Below are positions 17,729 to 25,901 of a stretch of DNA of 64,000 nucleotides, one piece after another. The DNA comes from Acidocella sp. KAb 2-4 (GTDB taxonomy: Bacteria; Pseudomonadota; Alphaproteobacteria; Acetobacterales; Acetobacteraceae), in assembly GCF_020567705.1 (NCBI RefSeq), contig NZ_JAJDJU010000010.1, positions 44,180-108,179 of the forward strand, given 5' to 3'. Numbering within the stretch: the first letter of the stretch is position 1; every line of letters starts with the position of its first letter. A program made the translations under genes and the position numbers. Below the pieces are notes generated by a model. It made no database searches. It saw only the letters and a list, made by a program, of their open reading frames with translations, and was not told the origin of the DNA.

Positions 17729-18481
17729 ATGGCAGGACCAACGATCGACGCGCTGGGACAATTCACCCTGACCACGGGGCTTGGCGGCCTCGGCCGCGCC
17801 GTGAACTTCACCAATTCCAACGAGGCGATGCTTGGCGCCGCCGTGGTTGTGGTGCTGGTGTTCGCGCTTGGGCTGCGCAGCCGGGCGTTGGTGCCGGGCC
17901 GCACGCAGTCGCTGGTCGAGCTGCTTTATGAATTCGTGCGCAACATGTGCGTGGACACGATCGGCGAGGAGGGGCTGCGCTTCTTCCCCCTGGTGTTCAC
18001 CATCTTCAGCTTCATCCTGCTCGGCAACCTGATCGGGCTGTTCCCCTATTTCTTTGCCTTCACCAGCCATATCGCGGTCACACTCACACTGGCGCTGTTC
18101 GTGTTCGTGTTCTCCACCGGGGTGGGGTTCTACACGCATGGCTTCAAATTCCTGAAATTCTTCGTGCCCTCCGGCGTGCCGAGCTGGCTGCTGCCGCTGC
18201 TGGTGCCCATCGAGATCATCTCCTACCTGTCCCGTCCCGTCTCCCTCTCGGTCCGTTTGTTCGCCAACATGACCGCCGGGCACGTAATGTGGGAGGTATT
18301 CGCCGGCTTCATGCTGCTGCTCACCGCGAGCTTCGGCGTGCTGGGCGCCTTCGCCTCGGTGGTGCCGCTCGGGCTGAACGTGGCGCTGGCGGCTCTGGAG
18401 CTGCTGGTGGCCGGGCTGCAGGCCTACGTGTTCGCCATTCTCACCTGTCTGTATCTGCACGACGCCGTGCATATGCACTAA
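17729..18481 (+). CDS. atpB: ATP synthase Fo subunit a
   Basis: Proton-channel subunit of 250 residues with five to six membrane helices. The essential arginine lies in SLSVRLFANMTAGHV. The start MAGPTIDALGQF and the FTNSNEAM segment resemble alphaproteobacterial AtpB. Second gene of the Fo operon. Confidence 0.96.
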   Translation: MAGPTIDALGQFTLTTGLGGLGRAVNFTNSNEAMLGAAVVVVLVFALGLRSRALVPGRTQSLVELLYEFVRNMCVDTIGEEGLRFFPLVFTIFSFILLGNLIGLFPYFFAFTSHIAVTLTLALFVFVFSTGVGFYTHGFKFLKFFVPSGVPSWLLPLLVPIEIISYLSRPVSLSVRLFANMTAGHVMWEVFAGFMLLLTASFGVLGAFASVVPLGLNVALAALELLVAGLQAYVFAILTCLYLHDAVHMH

Positions 18482-18518
18482 CGACTTCGCCAAAACGTTT
18501 CTCGGAAAGGAAAGTTAC

Positions 18519-18755
18519 ATGGATCCTCAGTCTGCCGCTCTGCTCGCCAAGGACGTTGGCGCGGGTCTCGCCACCATCGGTGTCGCTGGCGCCGGTGTTG
18601 GTATCGGTAACCTGTTCGGCTCGTTCGTGTCCGCCGTTGGCCGCAACCCGGCCGCGCGCGACAACATGTTCAAGGACGTGCTGCTGGGCTTCGCGCTGAC
18701 GGAAGCCGTCGCGCTGTACGCCCTGGTTATCGCGCTGGTCATCCTGTTCACCTGA
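18519..18755 (+). CDS. atpE: ATP synthase Fo subunit c
   Basis: Rotor-ring proteolipid of 78 residues with two helices joined by the polar RNP loop (GRNPAAR). The proton-binding carboxylate is Glu62 in FALTEAVALYAL. No sodium-binding motif is visible, so it is a proton type. AAGGAAAG lies just upstream of the ATG. Its stop overlaps the next start by one base. Confidence 0.97.
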   Translation: MDPQSAALLAKDVGAGLATIGVAGAGVGIGNLFGSFVSAVGRNPAARDNMFKDVLLGFALTEAVALYALVIALVILFT

Positions 18756-19324
18756 TGCGCCGCGTAAGCACCGCTCTGCTGCTGGCTTTGGCACCTTCGG
18801 CCGCACTGGCCGAGGGCACCATGCCGCAGATGGATTTCGCCAACCCGCTGACCCTGGATCAGGTAGGCTGGATGGCGGTCATCCTCGTGGTGCTGTATCT
18901 GCTGCTTTCGCGCTGGGGCCTGCCGGAAATCGGCAAGGTGCTGGAACATCGCGCCGGGGTGATCGCCAAGGATCTCGCCGCCGCGCGCGCGGCCAAGGTG
19001 GAAGCCGATCAGGCGGTGGCGCAGCTCAACGCGACCATCGCCCAGGCCCGCGCCGCCGCGCAGGCCGAGGTGGCGAAGGCCGTGGCCGACGCCAAGGCCG
19101 ACGCCGCGGCGAAAGCCGCCGCCCTGGCCAGCCAGCTGGAGGCCAAGCTCGCCGAGTCCGAGGCGCGGATCGACGCCGCCCGGGCCGCCGCGCTGGCCGC
19201 CATCAAGCCCGTGGCCGCGGAGGCAGCCAGCTCCATCCTGTTGAAACTCACGGGCAGCCAGCCCGCTGAAGACAAGCTCGCCCAGCGTCTCGACGACGCG
19301 CTGGCGGCGCGCAAGGCGGCATAA
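18755..19324 (+). CDS. atpF': ATP synthase Fo subunit b'
   Basis: Peripheral-stalk subunit of 189 residues. After a short N-terminal hydrophobic segment (a possible uncleaved signal-like region) there is a membrane helix at about 40-58, then a long Ala-rich coiled coil from about 70 to 180. Two b-type genes side by side, b' then b, are typical of alphaproteobacteria and photosynthetic bacteria. This is the b' copy because it comes first and is the more divergent one. Confidence 0.9.
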   Translation: MRRVSTALLLALAPSAALAEGTMPQMDFANPLTLDQVGWMAVILVVLYLLLSRWGLPEIGKVLEHRAGVIAKDLAAARAAKVEADQAVAQLNATIAQARAAAQAEVAKAVADAKADAAAKAAALASQLEAKLAESEARIDAARAAALAAIKPVAAEAASSILLKLTGSQPAEDKLAQRLDDALAARKAA

Positions 19325-19327
19325 GCC

Positions 19328-19843
19328 ATGGAATACCAAGCTCTCTCCGGTAGCGCTTTCTATCTGCATGGCGCGTTCTGGGTCTTTGTGGCCGTGGCCA
19401 TCTTCGCCCTGATCGCGGGGCGCAAGGTCATGGCCGCGATCGGCACGATGCTCGACACCCGCGCCAAGAGCGTGAGCGACGCGCTGGCCGAGGCCGCGCA
19501 GCTGAAGGCCGAGGCCGAGGTGATCCTCGCCGACGCCAAGGCCCGCCAGGCCCAGGCCATGGAAGACGCCAAGCAGATCCTGGAAACCGCGCACCAGGAA
19601 GCGGCCAGTCTGGCCGCCGCCCTGGCCGCCGAGGCTGAGGCCACGGCGAAGCGCCGGGAACGCATGGCGATGGAGCGGATTGCCGCGGCGGAAGCCTCAG
19701 CCGTGAGCGAGGTGCGCGCCGCCGCGATCGACATCGCCACCGCCGCCTCCGCCGCGCTGCTGCGCGACGAGCTGGGCGCGCAGGGCGATGCCGCTCTCAT
19801 CGACCGCGCGATCTCCGGCGTGCCGGGCGCACTGCGCGCCTGA
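19328..19843 (+). CDS. atpF: ATP synthase Fo subunit b
   Basis: Second stalk subunit, 171 residues: a membrane helix at about 13-30 (AFWVFVAVAIFALIAG) and a long Ala/Glu-rich coiled coil. Lies 3 bases after b' and ends the Fo operon, followed by a strong terminator. The F1 genes are not in this window, as expected from the split alphaproteobacterial arrangement. Confidence 0.93.
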   Translation: MEYQALSGSAFYLHGAFWVFVAVAIFALIAGRKVMAAIGTMLDTRAKSVSDALAEAAQLKAEAEVILADAKARQAQAMEDAKQILETAHQEAASLAAALAAEAEATAKRRERMAMERIAAAEASAVSEVRAAAIDIATAASAALLRDELGAQGDAALIDRAISGVPGALRA

Positions 19844-19864
19844 GCCTCGCGCCGGCTGTCGGAT

Positions 19865-19896
19865 AAAAGGCCAGGGGCTGCTGTCCCTGGCCTTTT
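19865..19896 (+). terminator. Terminator of the Fo operon
   Basis: A perfect 12-bp stem (19865-19876 with 19885-19896, AAAAGGCCAGGG and its complement) with an 8-base loop; the right arm ends in TTTT. It lies 21 bases after the atpF stop. Confidence 0.88.
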
Positions 19897-20029
19897 AAGT
19901 TGTATATACTTTTATCGGTTTTCCCCGTTTTGACCCGTTGCGCGCATGGCTGAAAACGGCCATGATGCCCCGTGTTGCATCACTGCGCGATGCTCTGATG
20001 GACAAAATGCACAATATTGGGAGAATGCG

Positions 20030-20890
20030 ATGAAGCAGATTTTCGCGCCGGCGGTTGCCGTGGTTTGCGCGCTCGGTACGCTTGCCGCCCCGGTTGCCGC
20101 CCAGGCCAAGGCGTTAACGCAGATCACCTTCGGGGTGGATGCGACCTACCCGCCTTTTGAGAGCCTTTCGCCCAGCGGCGCCTTCCAGGGCTTTGACATC
20201 GACCTCGGCAAGGCGATCTGCGCCGAGCTGAAGGTGAAGTGCGTGTTCGTGTCGCAATCCTTCGACGGCATCATCCCGGCCCTGCAGGCCCGCAAGTTCG
20301 ACGCCATCCTGTCCTCGATGACGGTGACGCCGGAGCGCGCCAAGCAGATCAATTTCTCCTCCGAGATGTATAATGAGCCGACCAGCCTGGTCGAGAAGAA
20401 AGGCGCCGGGCTGGAGCCGACCGCCGCGAGCCTGAAGGGCAAGAATGTCGGCGTCGAGGCCGGCACCATTCAGGAGACCTACGCCAAGACCTATTGGCAG
20501 CCGCAGGGCGTGAACGTGATCTCCTATCAGGGCCAGGATCAGGTTTATGCCGATTTGCTGTCGGGCCGTCTGGACGCCTCGCTGCAAGACTCGGTGGAGG
20601 CTGATTACGGCTTCCTCAAGACCCCGAAGGGGACGGATTACCAGTTCGGCGGCAATGTCACCTATGATCCGCAGGACGTGCTGGGTTCCTACATCGCAAT
20701 CGGCGTGCGTAAGGATGAGCCGGAACTGCTGAAGAAGATCGATTGGGCGATCGCCGAACTCCACAAGAACGGCACGTATAACAAGATCGAGGCGAAGTAC
20801 TTCAACTTCGACGTTTACGGCACGCAGCCGGCGGCCACCACCGCGCCGGCGGCAGCGGCGCCTGCCGCGAGCGCGCCCGCAGCCCAGTAA
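20030..20890 (+). CDS. Polar amino acid ABC transporter, binding protein
   Basis: Periplasmic substrate-binding protein (family 3) of 286 residues. The signal peptide spans about 1-24 (cleavage after VAAQA). Family landmarks: ITFGVDATYPPFE, GFDIDLGKAIC, DAILSSMTVTPERAKQI and DASLQDSVEADY. The DATYPPFE/GFDIDL pattern is closest to histidine, arginine, lysine or ornithine binders. The C-terminal 22 residues are an Ala/Pro/Thr low-complexity tail not usual in this family. The ATG at 20030 has GGGAG 7 bases upstream. Two permease genes follow, but no ATPase gene. Confidence 0.9.
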   Translation: MKQIFAPAVAVVCALGTLAAPVAAQAKALTQITFGVDATYPPFESLSPSGAFQGFDIDLGKAICAELKVKCVFVSQSFDGIIPALQARKFDAILSSMTVTPERAKQINFSSEMYNEPTSLVEKKGAGLEPTAASLKGKNVGVEAGTIQETYAKTYWQPQGVNVISYQGQDQVYADLLSGRLDASLQDSVEADYGFLKTPKGTDYQFGGNVTYDPQDVLGSYIAIGVRKDEPELLKKIDWAIAELHKNGTYNKIEAKYFNFDVYGTQPAATTAPAAAAPAASAPAAQ

Positions 20891-20947
20891 ACGGTTTGTC
20901 TCTGGCTCCGGCGCGCGGCGCCGGAGCCGTTCCTGGGGAGGAACGTC

Positions 20948-21658
20948 ATGTTCAATCTGGCGGGCTACGGACCGCAGCTTTTCAGCGGCATGGTGACGAC
21001 CATCGAGTTGTCCGTGTTGTCGCTGGTGGTGTCTTTCGTCATCGGCTTGCTTGGCGCTTCGGCCAAGCTCTCCAAAAGCCGCCCGATGCGCGGCGTGGCC
21101 ACTGTGTACACCACCATCATTCGCGGCGTGCCCGATCTCGTGCTGATGCTGCTGATTTTTTATTCGCTGCAGATCTGGCTGAATGATTTTTCCGATTACC
21201 TGAATTCGATTCAGGGCGATTTCACCTTCGCGTTTCCGCTCGACCCCTTCACCTCCGGCGTGATCACGCTTGGCTTCATCTACGGTGCGTATTTCACCGA
21301 AACCTTCCGTGGCGCCTTTCTTGCGGTGCCCAAGGGGCAGCTCGAAGCCGCGCGCGCGTTCGGCATGCGCCCCAAGCAGGTGTTCCGGCGCATCCTGTTC
21401 CCGCAAATGATGCGCTACGCCTTGCCGGGCATCGGCAATAATTGGCAGGTGATCCTCAAGGCCACGGCGCTGGTGTCGCTGATTGGCTTGTCGGATGTGG
21501 TGAAAGCCGCGCAGGCGGCGGGCGAGGCCACCTTCCGCACCTTCTTCTTCATCGTGGTGGCGGGGGCGGTGTACCTTGTGCTCACCACCGTCTCAAACGG
21601 CGTGCTCATCTTACTGGAACGCAAATATTCCGTCGGTGTGCGGAAGGCGGCGCTATGA
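20948..21658 (+). CDS. Polar amino acid ABC transporter permease 1
   Basis: Inner-membrane permease of 236 residues, HisQ/ArtQ type, with about five helices. The ATPase-contact EAA loop reads EAARAFGMRPKQVFRRILFP. It pairs with the next permease, whose start overlaps its stop by 4 bases. Confidence 0.93.
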   Translation: MFNLAGYGPQLFSGMVTTIELSVLSLVVSFVIGLLGASAKLSKSRPMRGVATVYTTIIRGVPDLVLMLLIFYSLQIWLNDFSDYLNSIQGDFTFAFPLDPFTSGVITLGFIYGAYFTETFRGAFLAVPKGQLEAARAFGMRPKQVFRRILFPQMMRYALPGIGNNWQVILKATALVSLIGLSDVVKAAQAAGEATFRTFFFIVVAGAVYLVLTTVSNGVLILLERKYSVGVRKAAL

Positions 21659-22359
21659 TCGATATTCTGCAAAATTACTGGCAGGCCTTGCTGTATTCCG
21701 ATGGCTACGGGGTGACCGGCCTGGCCATGACGCTGTGGCTGCTCGTGCTCTCCTGCGCCATCGGCTTCTGCCTGGCGCTGCCGCTGGCGGTGCTGCGCAA
21801 TGCGCGCAACCCGGTGCTGTGGTTCCCGGTCTGGTTATATACGTTCATCTTCCGCGGCACCCCGCTCTATGTGCAGCTCCTGCTCATCTATAGCGGCATT
21901 TATGGGCTGGATTTTGTGCACCACACCGCGCCGCTGGCCGATTTCTTCCGCTCCGGGCTAAACTGCACGATCCTCTCCTTCGGGCTCAATACCGGTGCCT
22001 ACACCACCGAGATCTTCGCGGGCGCGATCAAGGAGACCTCGCATGGCGAGGTGGATGCCGGGCTGGCGATGGGCATGTCGCGCGTGACGCTGTACCGGCG
22101 CATCATCATCCCCGCCGCGCTGCGCCGGGCGCTGCCGGCCTACAGTAACGAGGTGATCCTGATGCTGCACGCCACCACCCTGGCCTTCACCGCCACGGTG
22201 CCGGACATTCTCAAGGTCGCCAACGACGCCTATTCCGCCACCTATGCCCCGTTCGACTGTTTCGGCATCGCGGCGCTGATCTATCTATGCGTGTCATTCA
22301 CGCTGATCTTTTTGTTCCGCCGGACGGAGCGGCGCTACCTCGCCTTCCTTAGCCCGTAA
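21655..22359 (+). CDS. Polar amino acid ABC transporter permease 2
   Basis: Second permease, 234 residues, HisM/ArtM type. The EAA-like loop is EVDAGLAMGMSRVTLYRRIIIP. The ATG at 21655 overlaps the previous stop as ATGA. No ATP-binding subunit follows; the next gene is the carbamate-kinase-like gene, so the ATPase must be elsewhere or shared. Confidence 0.92.
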   Translation: MIDILQNYWQALLYSDGYGVTGLAMTLWLLVLSCAIGFCLALPLAVLRNARNPVLWFPVWLYTFIFRGTPLYVQLLLIYSGIYGLDFVHHTAPLADFFRSGLNCTILSFGLNTGAYTTEIFAGAIKETSHGEVDAGLAMGMSRVTLYRRIIIPAALRRALPAYSNEVILMLHATTLAFTATVPDILKVANDAYSATYAPFDCFGIAALIYLCVSFTLIFLFRRTERRYLAFLSP

Positions 22360-22395
22360 GGCGAGGCTGGGGGGCGGCATTAAATTCTGCGGGGC

Positions 22396-22409
22396 TTGAT
22401 CCGGATCAA
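22396..22409. promoter_or_regulatory. FNR/FixK-type box upstream of the carbamate-kinase-like gene
   Basis: TTGATCCGGATCAA is a perfect FNR/FixK palindrome. A -10-like TACAGT lies at 22432-22437, placing the box at about -41.5, the classical activator position, if transcription starts near 22444. Confidence 0.85.
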
Positions 22410-22444
22410 ACCCTGCGCATGGATGAAACATTACAGTTCCGTCC

Positions 22445-23392
22445 ATGAGAATTGTTGTATCCCTGGGCGGCACGGCGCTGCTGCCGCGCAAAGAAAGCTT
22501 GTCCCCTGGCATCCTGCGTAAGCGGGTGGCGGAGGTCGCCCGAAGCCTCGCCGGGGCGATGATGGGGGGGCACCAGATCGTCGTCACCTTTGGCGATGCC
22601 TCGCAGCTGGGTCTGCTTGGGCTGCAGACGCTCAACAGCCCGCGCGCGGCGTTGATGCCGCTGGATGTGCTGCATGCACAGGTGGGAGGCTGGCTGGGCT
22701 ACGAGCTTGAGCGCGAGATCCGCAACGCCTTGCCGCCGGGGGCGCTGGTGGTAAGCATGGTCACCCAGACCCTGGTGGATATGCATGACCATGCCTTTCG
22801 CGAGGCTGGCCTGCCGGTTGGCCCGGTGTTCGACAAGCCGACCGCCGAGCGCGTCGCCAAGGAGCTGGGCTGGAAGATCGATCGGGCCGGGGAAGGCTGG
22901 TGCCGCATGGTCCCGGCGCCGCAACCGGTCGATATTATCGAGACCGAGGCGCTCCTGCGCCTCATCAATACCGGGGTCACCGTCATCTGTGGCGGCGGCG
23001 GCGGCGTGCCGGTGCGCCGCGATATCGAGGGGCAGCTTTACGGCGTCGAAGCGGTGGTTAGGAAGGAGGCCGGCGCCGCCTTGCTGGCGGAGCGGGTGCA
23101 GGCGGATATGTTCGTCATGCTCTCCGAGCTTGGCGGGCTGTATCTCGATTTCGGCGCCCCCGCGCAGCGGCTGATCGCCGCCGCCGGGCCGCAGGATTTG
23201 GCCGCGCATTTCGCCCAATTTCCAGAGCAGATCATGCGCCCCAAGGCACAGGCGGCGGTGGCATTTGTGCGTGCCACCGGCAAACAGGCGGCCATCGGCA
23301 AACCGGAGGAGCTTGCGGAAATTCTCGCTGGGCGGCGCGGCACGCTGGTCGCCGCCGATGGCGGGCAGATCAGCTTCCACGACCAGGGGTAG
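22445..23392 (+). CDS. arcC: Carbamate kinase-like amino acid kinase
   Basis: Amino acid kinase family protein of 315 residues, closest in layout to carbamate kinase (ATP + carbamate to and from carbamoyl phosphate). Family features kept: ICGGGGGVPV (181-190), GVEAVVRKEAGAALLAE with Lys207, and IMRPKAQAAVAFV with Lys267. Two substrate loops differ: GGTAL instead of GGNAL (8-12) and FGDASQLG instead of HGNGPQVG (49-56). No arginine deiminase or ornithine carbamoyltransferase gene is adjacent. A perfect FNR-type box precedes it and the FixLJ genes follow, so expression is probably microaerobic. No ribosome-binding site is visible. The substrate could differ from carbamate. Confidence 0.8.
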   Translation: MRIVVSLGGTALLPRKESLSPGILRKRVAEVARSLAGAMMGGHQIVVTFGDASQLGLLGLQTLNSPRAALMPLDVLHAQVGGWLGYELEREIRNALPPGALVVSMVTQTLVDMHDHAFREAGLPVGPVFDKPTAERVAKELGWKIDRAGEGWCRMVPAPQPVDIIETEALLRLINTGVTVICGGGGGVPVRRDIEGQLYGVEAVVRKEAGAALLAERVQADMFVMLSELGGLYLDFGAPAQRLIAAAGPQDLAAHFAQFPEQIMRPKAQAAVAFVRATGKQAAIGKPEELAEILAGRRGTLVAADGGQISFHDQG

Positions 23393-23494
23393 CGGGCTCT
23401 CCCGGCGGCAGGGCCGAGCAAGCCGGTAAAATTGTTGCAAATCCGTCCCGGCGCGTTAGGATGCCGGGGCTAGGTCAACAAACCGCCGCTTGGG

Positions 23495-24700
23495 ATGAAA
23501 AAAGTGAACGGTATGGGAACATCCGCGGAGAAGGGTGAGCCGGAGGATTTGGCTAGCCTCGCCCTGGCCGCCCTGCGCGAGCGCGAGGCGCAGCTGCGCT
23601 CCATTCTGGACACCGTGCCGGACGCCATGATCGTGATCGACGCCGCTGGCGTCGTTGGCTCTTTCAGCAGCGCGGCGGAGCGGCTGTTTGGCTACAGCGC
23701 CGCTGAAATGGTGGGGCGCAATGTCAGTCTGCTGATGCCCGCGCCCCATGCCGAGCGGCATGACAGCTATCTTGAACGCTATCTGCGCACCGGGGAGAAG
23801 CGCATCATCGGCGCCAGCCGGGTGGTGATGGGCCGGCGCAAGGATGGCTCGACCTTCCCCATGGAGCTGTATATCGGCGAGACGCCGATGCGCGCCGGGC
23901 GCGCCTTTACCGGCTTCATCCGCGACCTCACCGAGCGGCACGAGACCCAGGCCCGGCTGCACGAGTTGCAGGCCGAGCTCGCGCATATGTCGCGCTTCAC
24001 CGCGATGGGGGAAATGGCCTCCACCCTGGCGCATGAGCTGAACCAGCCGCTCACCGCCGTGGCGACCTATCTCAATGGCTGCGCCCGCCTGCTCGACCGT
24101 GGCGCCGGCGCCGATCTGGCGATGCTGCGCGACGGTATCGAGCGCGCCGCCGAGCAGGCGCTGCGCGCCGGGCAGATCATCCGCCGCCTGCGCGAATTCG
24201 TCGCCCGGGGCGAGACCGAGCGCCGCCGCGAGAGCCTGCCTAAGCTGGTCGAGGAGGCGAGCGCCCTGGCCCTGGTGGGCGAGCGCGAGAGCGGGGTGCG
24301 GGTGGATTTCGCCTTCGCGCCGGAATGCCGCGCCGTGATCGCCGACAAGGTGCAGGTGCAGCAGGTGCTGCTCAACCTGATCCGCAACGCCATGGAGGCG
24401 ATGCGCGAGAGCGAACGGCGCGAACTCGTGGTGAGCACCGTCCCGGCGATGGAGGGCATGGTGCGGATCTCGGTGGCTGATACGGGGCCGGGCATCGCGC
24501 CGCACATCATGGCGCAGCTGTTCCAGCCCTTTGTCACCACCAAGAGCTACGGCATGGGAGTCGGGCTTTCCGTGTCGCGCACGATCGTCGAGGCGCATGG
24601 CGGGCGGCTCTGGGCCGAGCCCAACCCGGGCGGCGGCGCGGTGTTTTTCTTCACGCTGCCATGTGTCGGGCAGGCGGGCGCGGACAGCCATGCTGCCTGA
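23495..24700 (+). CDS. fixL: Heme-PAS oxygen sensor kinase FixL
   Basis: Cytoplasmic oxygen-sensing histidine kinase of 401 residues. A single PAS domain spans about 32-150. Compared with Bradyrhizobium FixL, the proximal heme ligand is His89 (in ERHDSY, equivalent to His200), with Arg95 (Arg206) and Arg109 (Arg220) conserved; the position equivalent to His214 is Arg103. The kinase part has AMGEMASTLAHELNQPL with phosphoacceptor His180, then NLIRNAMEAM, DTGPGI and GMGVGLSV. No membrane helices. Its end overlaps fixJ by 11 bases. A second possible start lies at codon 7. Confidence 0.93.
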   Translation: MKKVNGMGTSAEKGEPEDLASLALAALREREAQLRSILDTVPDAMIVIDAAGVVGSFSSAAERLFGYSAAEMVGRNVSLLMPAPHAERHDSYLERYLRTGEKRIIGASRVVMGRRKDGSTFPMELYIGETPMRAGRAFTGFIRDLTERHETQARLHELQAELAHMSRFTAMGEMASTLAHELNQPLTAVATYLNGCARLLDRGAGADLAMLRDGIERAAEQALRAGQIIRRLREFVARGETERRRESLPKLVEEASALALVGERESGVRVDFAFAPECRAVIADKVQVQQVLLNLIRNAMEAMRESERRELVVSTVPAMEGMVRISVADTGPGIAPHIMAQLFQPFVTTKSYGMGVGLSVSRTIVEAHGGRLWAEPNPGGGAVFFFTLPCVGQAGADSHAA

Positions 24701-25307
24701 TCCGGTGGTGCATCTCGTCGATGACGACGAGGCGGTGCGCCACTCCCTGGCCTTCCTGCTGGCCAGCGCCGGGTTCGCCGTGCGCACCTACGATTCCGCC
24801 GCCGCGTTTCTCGACGCGCTGGAGGCGGTGCGGCCGGGCTGCGTGGTCACCGATGTGCGCATGCCTGGCCTCTCGGGGCTGGCGTTGCAGCGGGAGCTGA
24901 TCAGCCGGCGCATCGGTCTGCCGGTGATCGTGATGACCGGCCATGGCGATGTGAAGCTGGCGGTGGAGGCGATGAAGGCCGGGGCGGTGGATTTCATCGA
25001 AAAGCCGTTTCAGGACGAGGTGATGCTCACCGCCATCCGCGCCGCCTTCGACCGTTATGCCCGTGACACCCGCCACCATGACGAGGCGAACGCCGTGGAA
25101 GCCCGGCTGCATACCCTGACCATGCGCGAGCGCGAGGTACTGGATGGGTTGCTGGCGGGCCACCCCAACAAGACCATCGCGCATGAGCTCAACATCAGCG
25201 CCCGCACCGTCGAGGTGCATCGCGCGAATGTGATGACCAAGATGGGCGCCGCCAACCTGCCCGAACTGGTGCGCATGGTGCTGCTCTCGCGCACCCCCGG
25301 CGTGTAG
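24690..25307 (+). CDS. fixJ: Response regulator FixJ
   Basis: Partner of FixL, 205 residues. Receiver domain with DDD at 11-13, phosphoacceptor Asp55 (VVTDVRMPG), Thr in VMTGHGD and Lys in IEKPF; LuxR-type HTH with LTMREREVLDGLLAG and NKTIAHELNISARTVEVHRANVMTKM. In rhizobia phosphorylated FixJ switches on fixK at low oxygen. The fixK here lies 0.6 kb downstream, after an orphan receiver gene. Confidence 0.94.
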   Translation: MLPDPVVHLVDDDEAVRHSLAFLLASAGFAVRTYDSAAAFLDALEAVRPGCVVTDVRMPGLSGLALQRELISRRIGLPVIVMTGHGDVKLAVEAMKAGAVDFIEKPFQDEVMLTAIRAAFDRYARDTRHHDEANAVEARLHTLTMREREVLDGLLAGHPNKTIAHELNISARTVEVHRANVMTKMGAANLPELVRMVLLSRTPGV

Positions 25308-25318
25308 TTCCGCCGCAT

Positions 25319-25332
25319 TTGCGTTGAATCAA
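25319..25332. promoter_or_regulatory. FixK-type box upstream of the orphan receiver
   Basis: TTGCGTTGAATCAA fits the FixK consensus TTG(A/C)-N6-(T/G)CAA; the right half-site is perfect, the left is TTGCG. It starts 11 bases after the fixJ stop and ends 91 bases before the receiver ATG. Confidence 0.55.
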
Positions 25333-25423
25333 GTGACACGTGCCGGATGTCTGGTATCCGGGCGGGATTATTCATCCTTGTGCAAAGTTCAGGACGGTCG
25401 TGTTCGAGTTGGGAGTCAGCGGT

Positions 25424-25816
25424 ATGGCCGAGGCGCGGCCACTGGTCATGGTCGTGAACGACGATGCGGCGATGCGCGACGCCCTGCAGTTCCGGCTGCG
25501 CCTGGAGGGGCTGGAGGTACAGGCCCATGCCGATGGCGCCGCGCTGCTCGCCAGCCGCGATCTGGCGCGGGCGGGCTGCGTGATCCTGAAGGACCAGATG
25601 CCGGGGGTGGGTGCGTTCGAGACGCTGCTTCGCCTGCATGCGCTGGATCTGGCGCCGCCGGTGATCTTGTTGACGGGCGCCGCCAGCGCGGCCTTGCGCC
25701 ACCGGGCGGCGGCGGCTGGGGTTTGGCTGGTGCTGGAGAAACCGATCCTCGATAATGGCCTGGTCGATGCGGTCGGGCATGCCCTGGCCGGGCAAGGCGC
25801 GAGCCGGCCTACGTAG
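25424..25816 (+). CDS. Single-domain receiver lacking the phosphoacceptor Asp
   Basis: Stand-alone receiver-like protein of 130 residues with no output domain. The acidic pair (NDDAA) and conserved Lys (LEKPI) remain, but the phosphorylation region reads ILKDQMPG: where FixJ has Asp three residues before the Met, this protein has Lys, with an Asp shifted by one. It is therefore probably not phosphorylated in the normal way. GGGAG precedes the ATG at 25424. Sitting between fixJ and fixK behind a FixK-type box, it could be a feedback or anti-kinase protein, in the way FixT acts in Sinorhizobium; this is inference and there is no clear FixT similarity. Confidence 0.8.
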   Translation: MAEARPLVMVVNDDAAMRDALQFRLRLEGLEVQAHADGAALLASRDLARAGCVILKDQMPGVGAFETLLRLHALDLAPPVILLTGAASAALRHRAAAAGVWLVLEKPILDNGLVDAVGHALAGQGASRPT

Positions 25817-25901
25817 AATCCCGTAAGGGAAAAACCGAATATCATTGTCAGGGCCGGGCCGGTTAAATCTCTCCCGCAAGAGCAAGTGGGAGAACCAAGA
25901 G

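Noticed and set aside
22445..23392. Arginine deiminase (ADI) operon
   Set aside because: Only a carbamate-kinase-like gene is present; no arginine deiminase, ornithine carbamoyltransferase or antiporter genes are adjacent.
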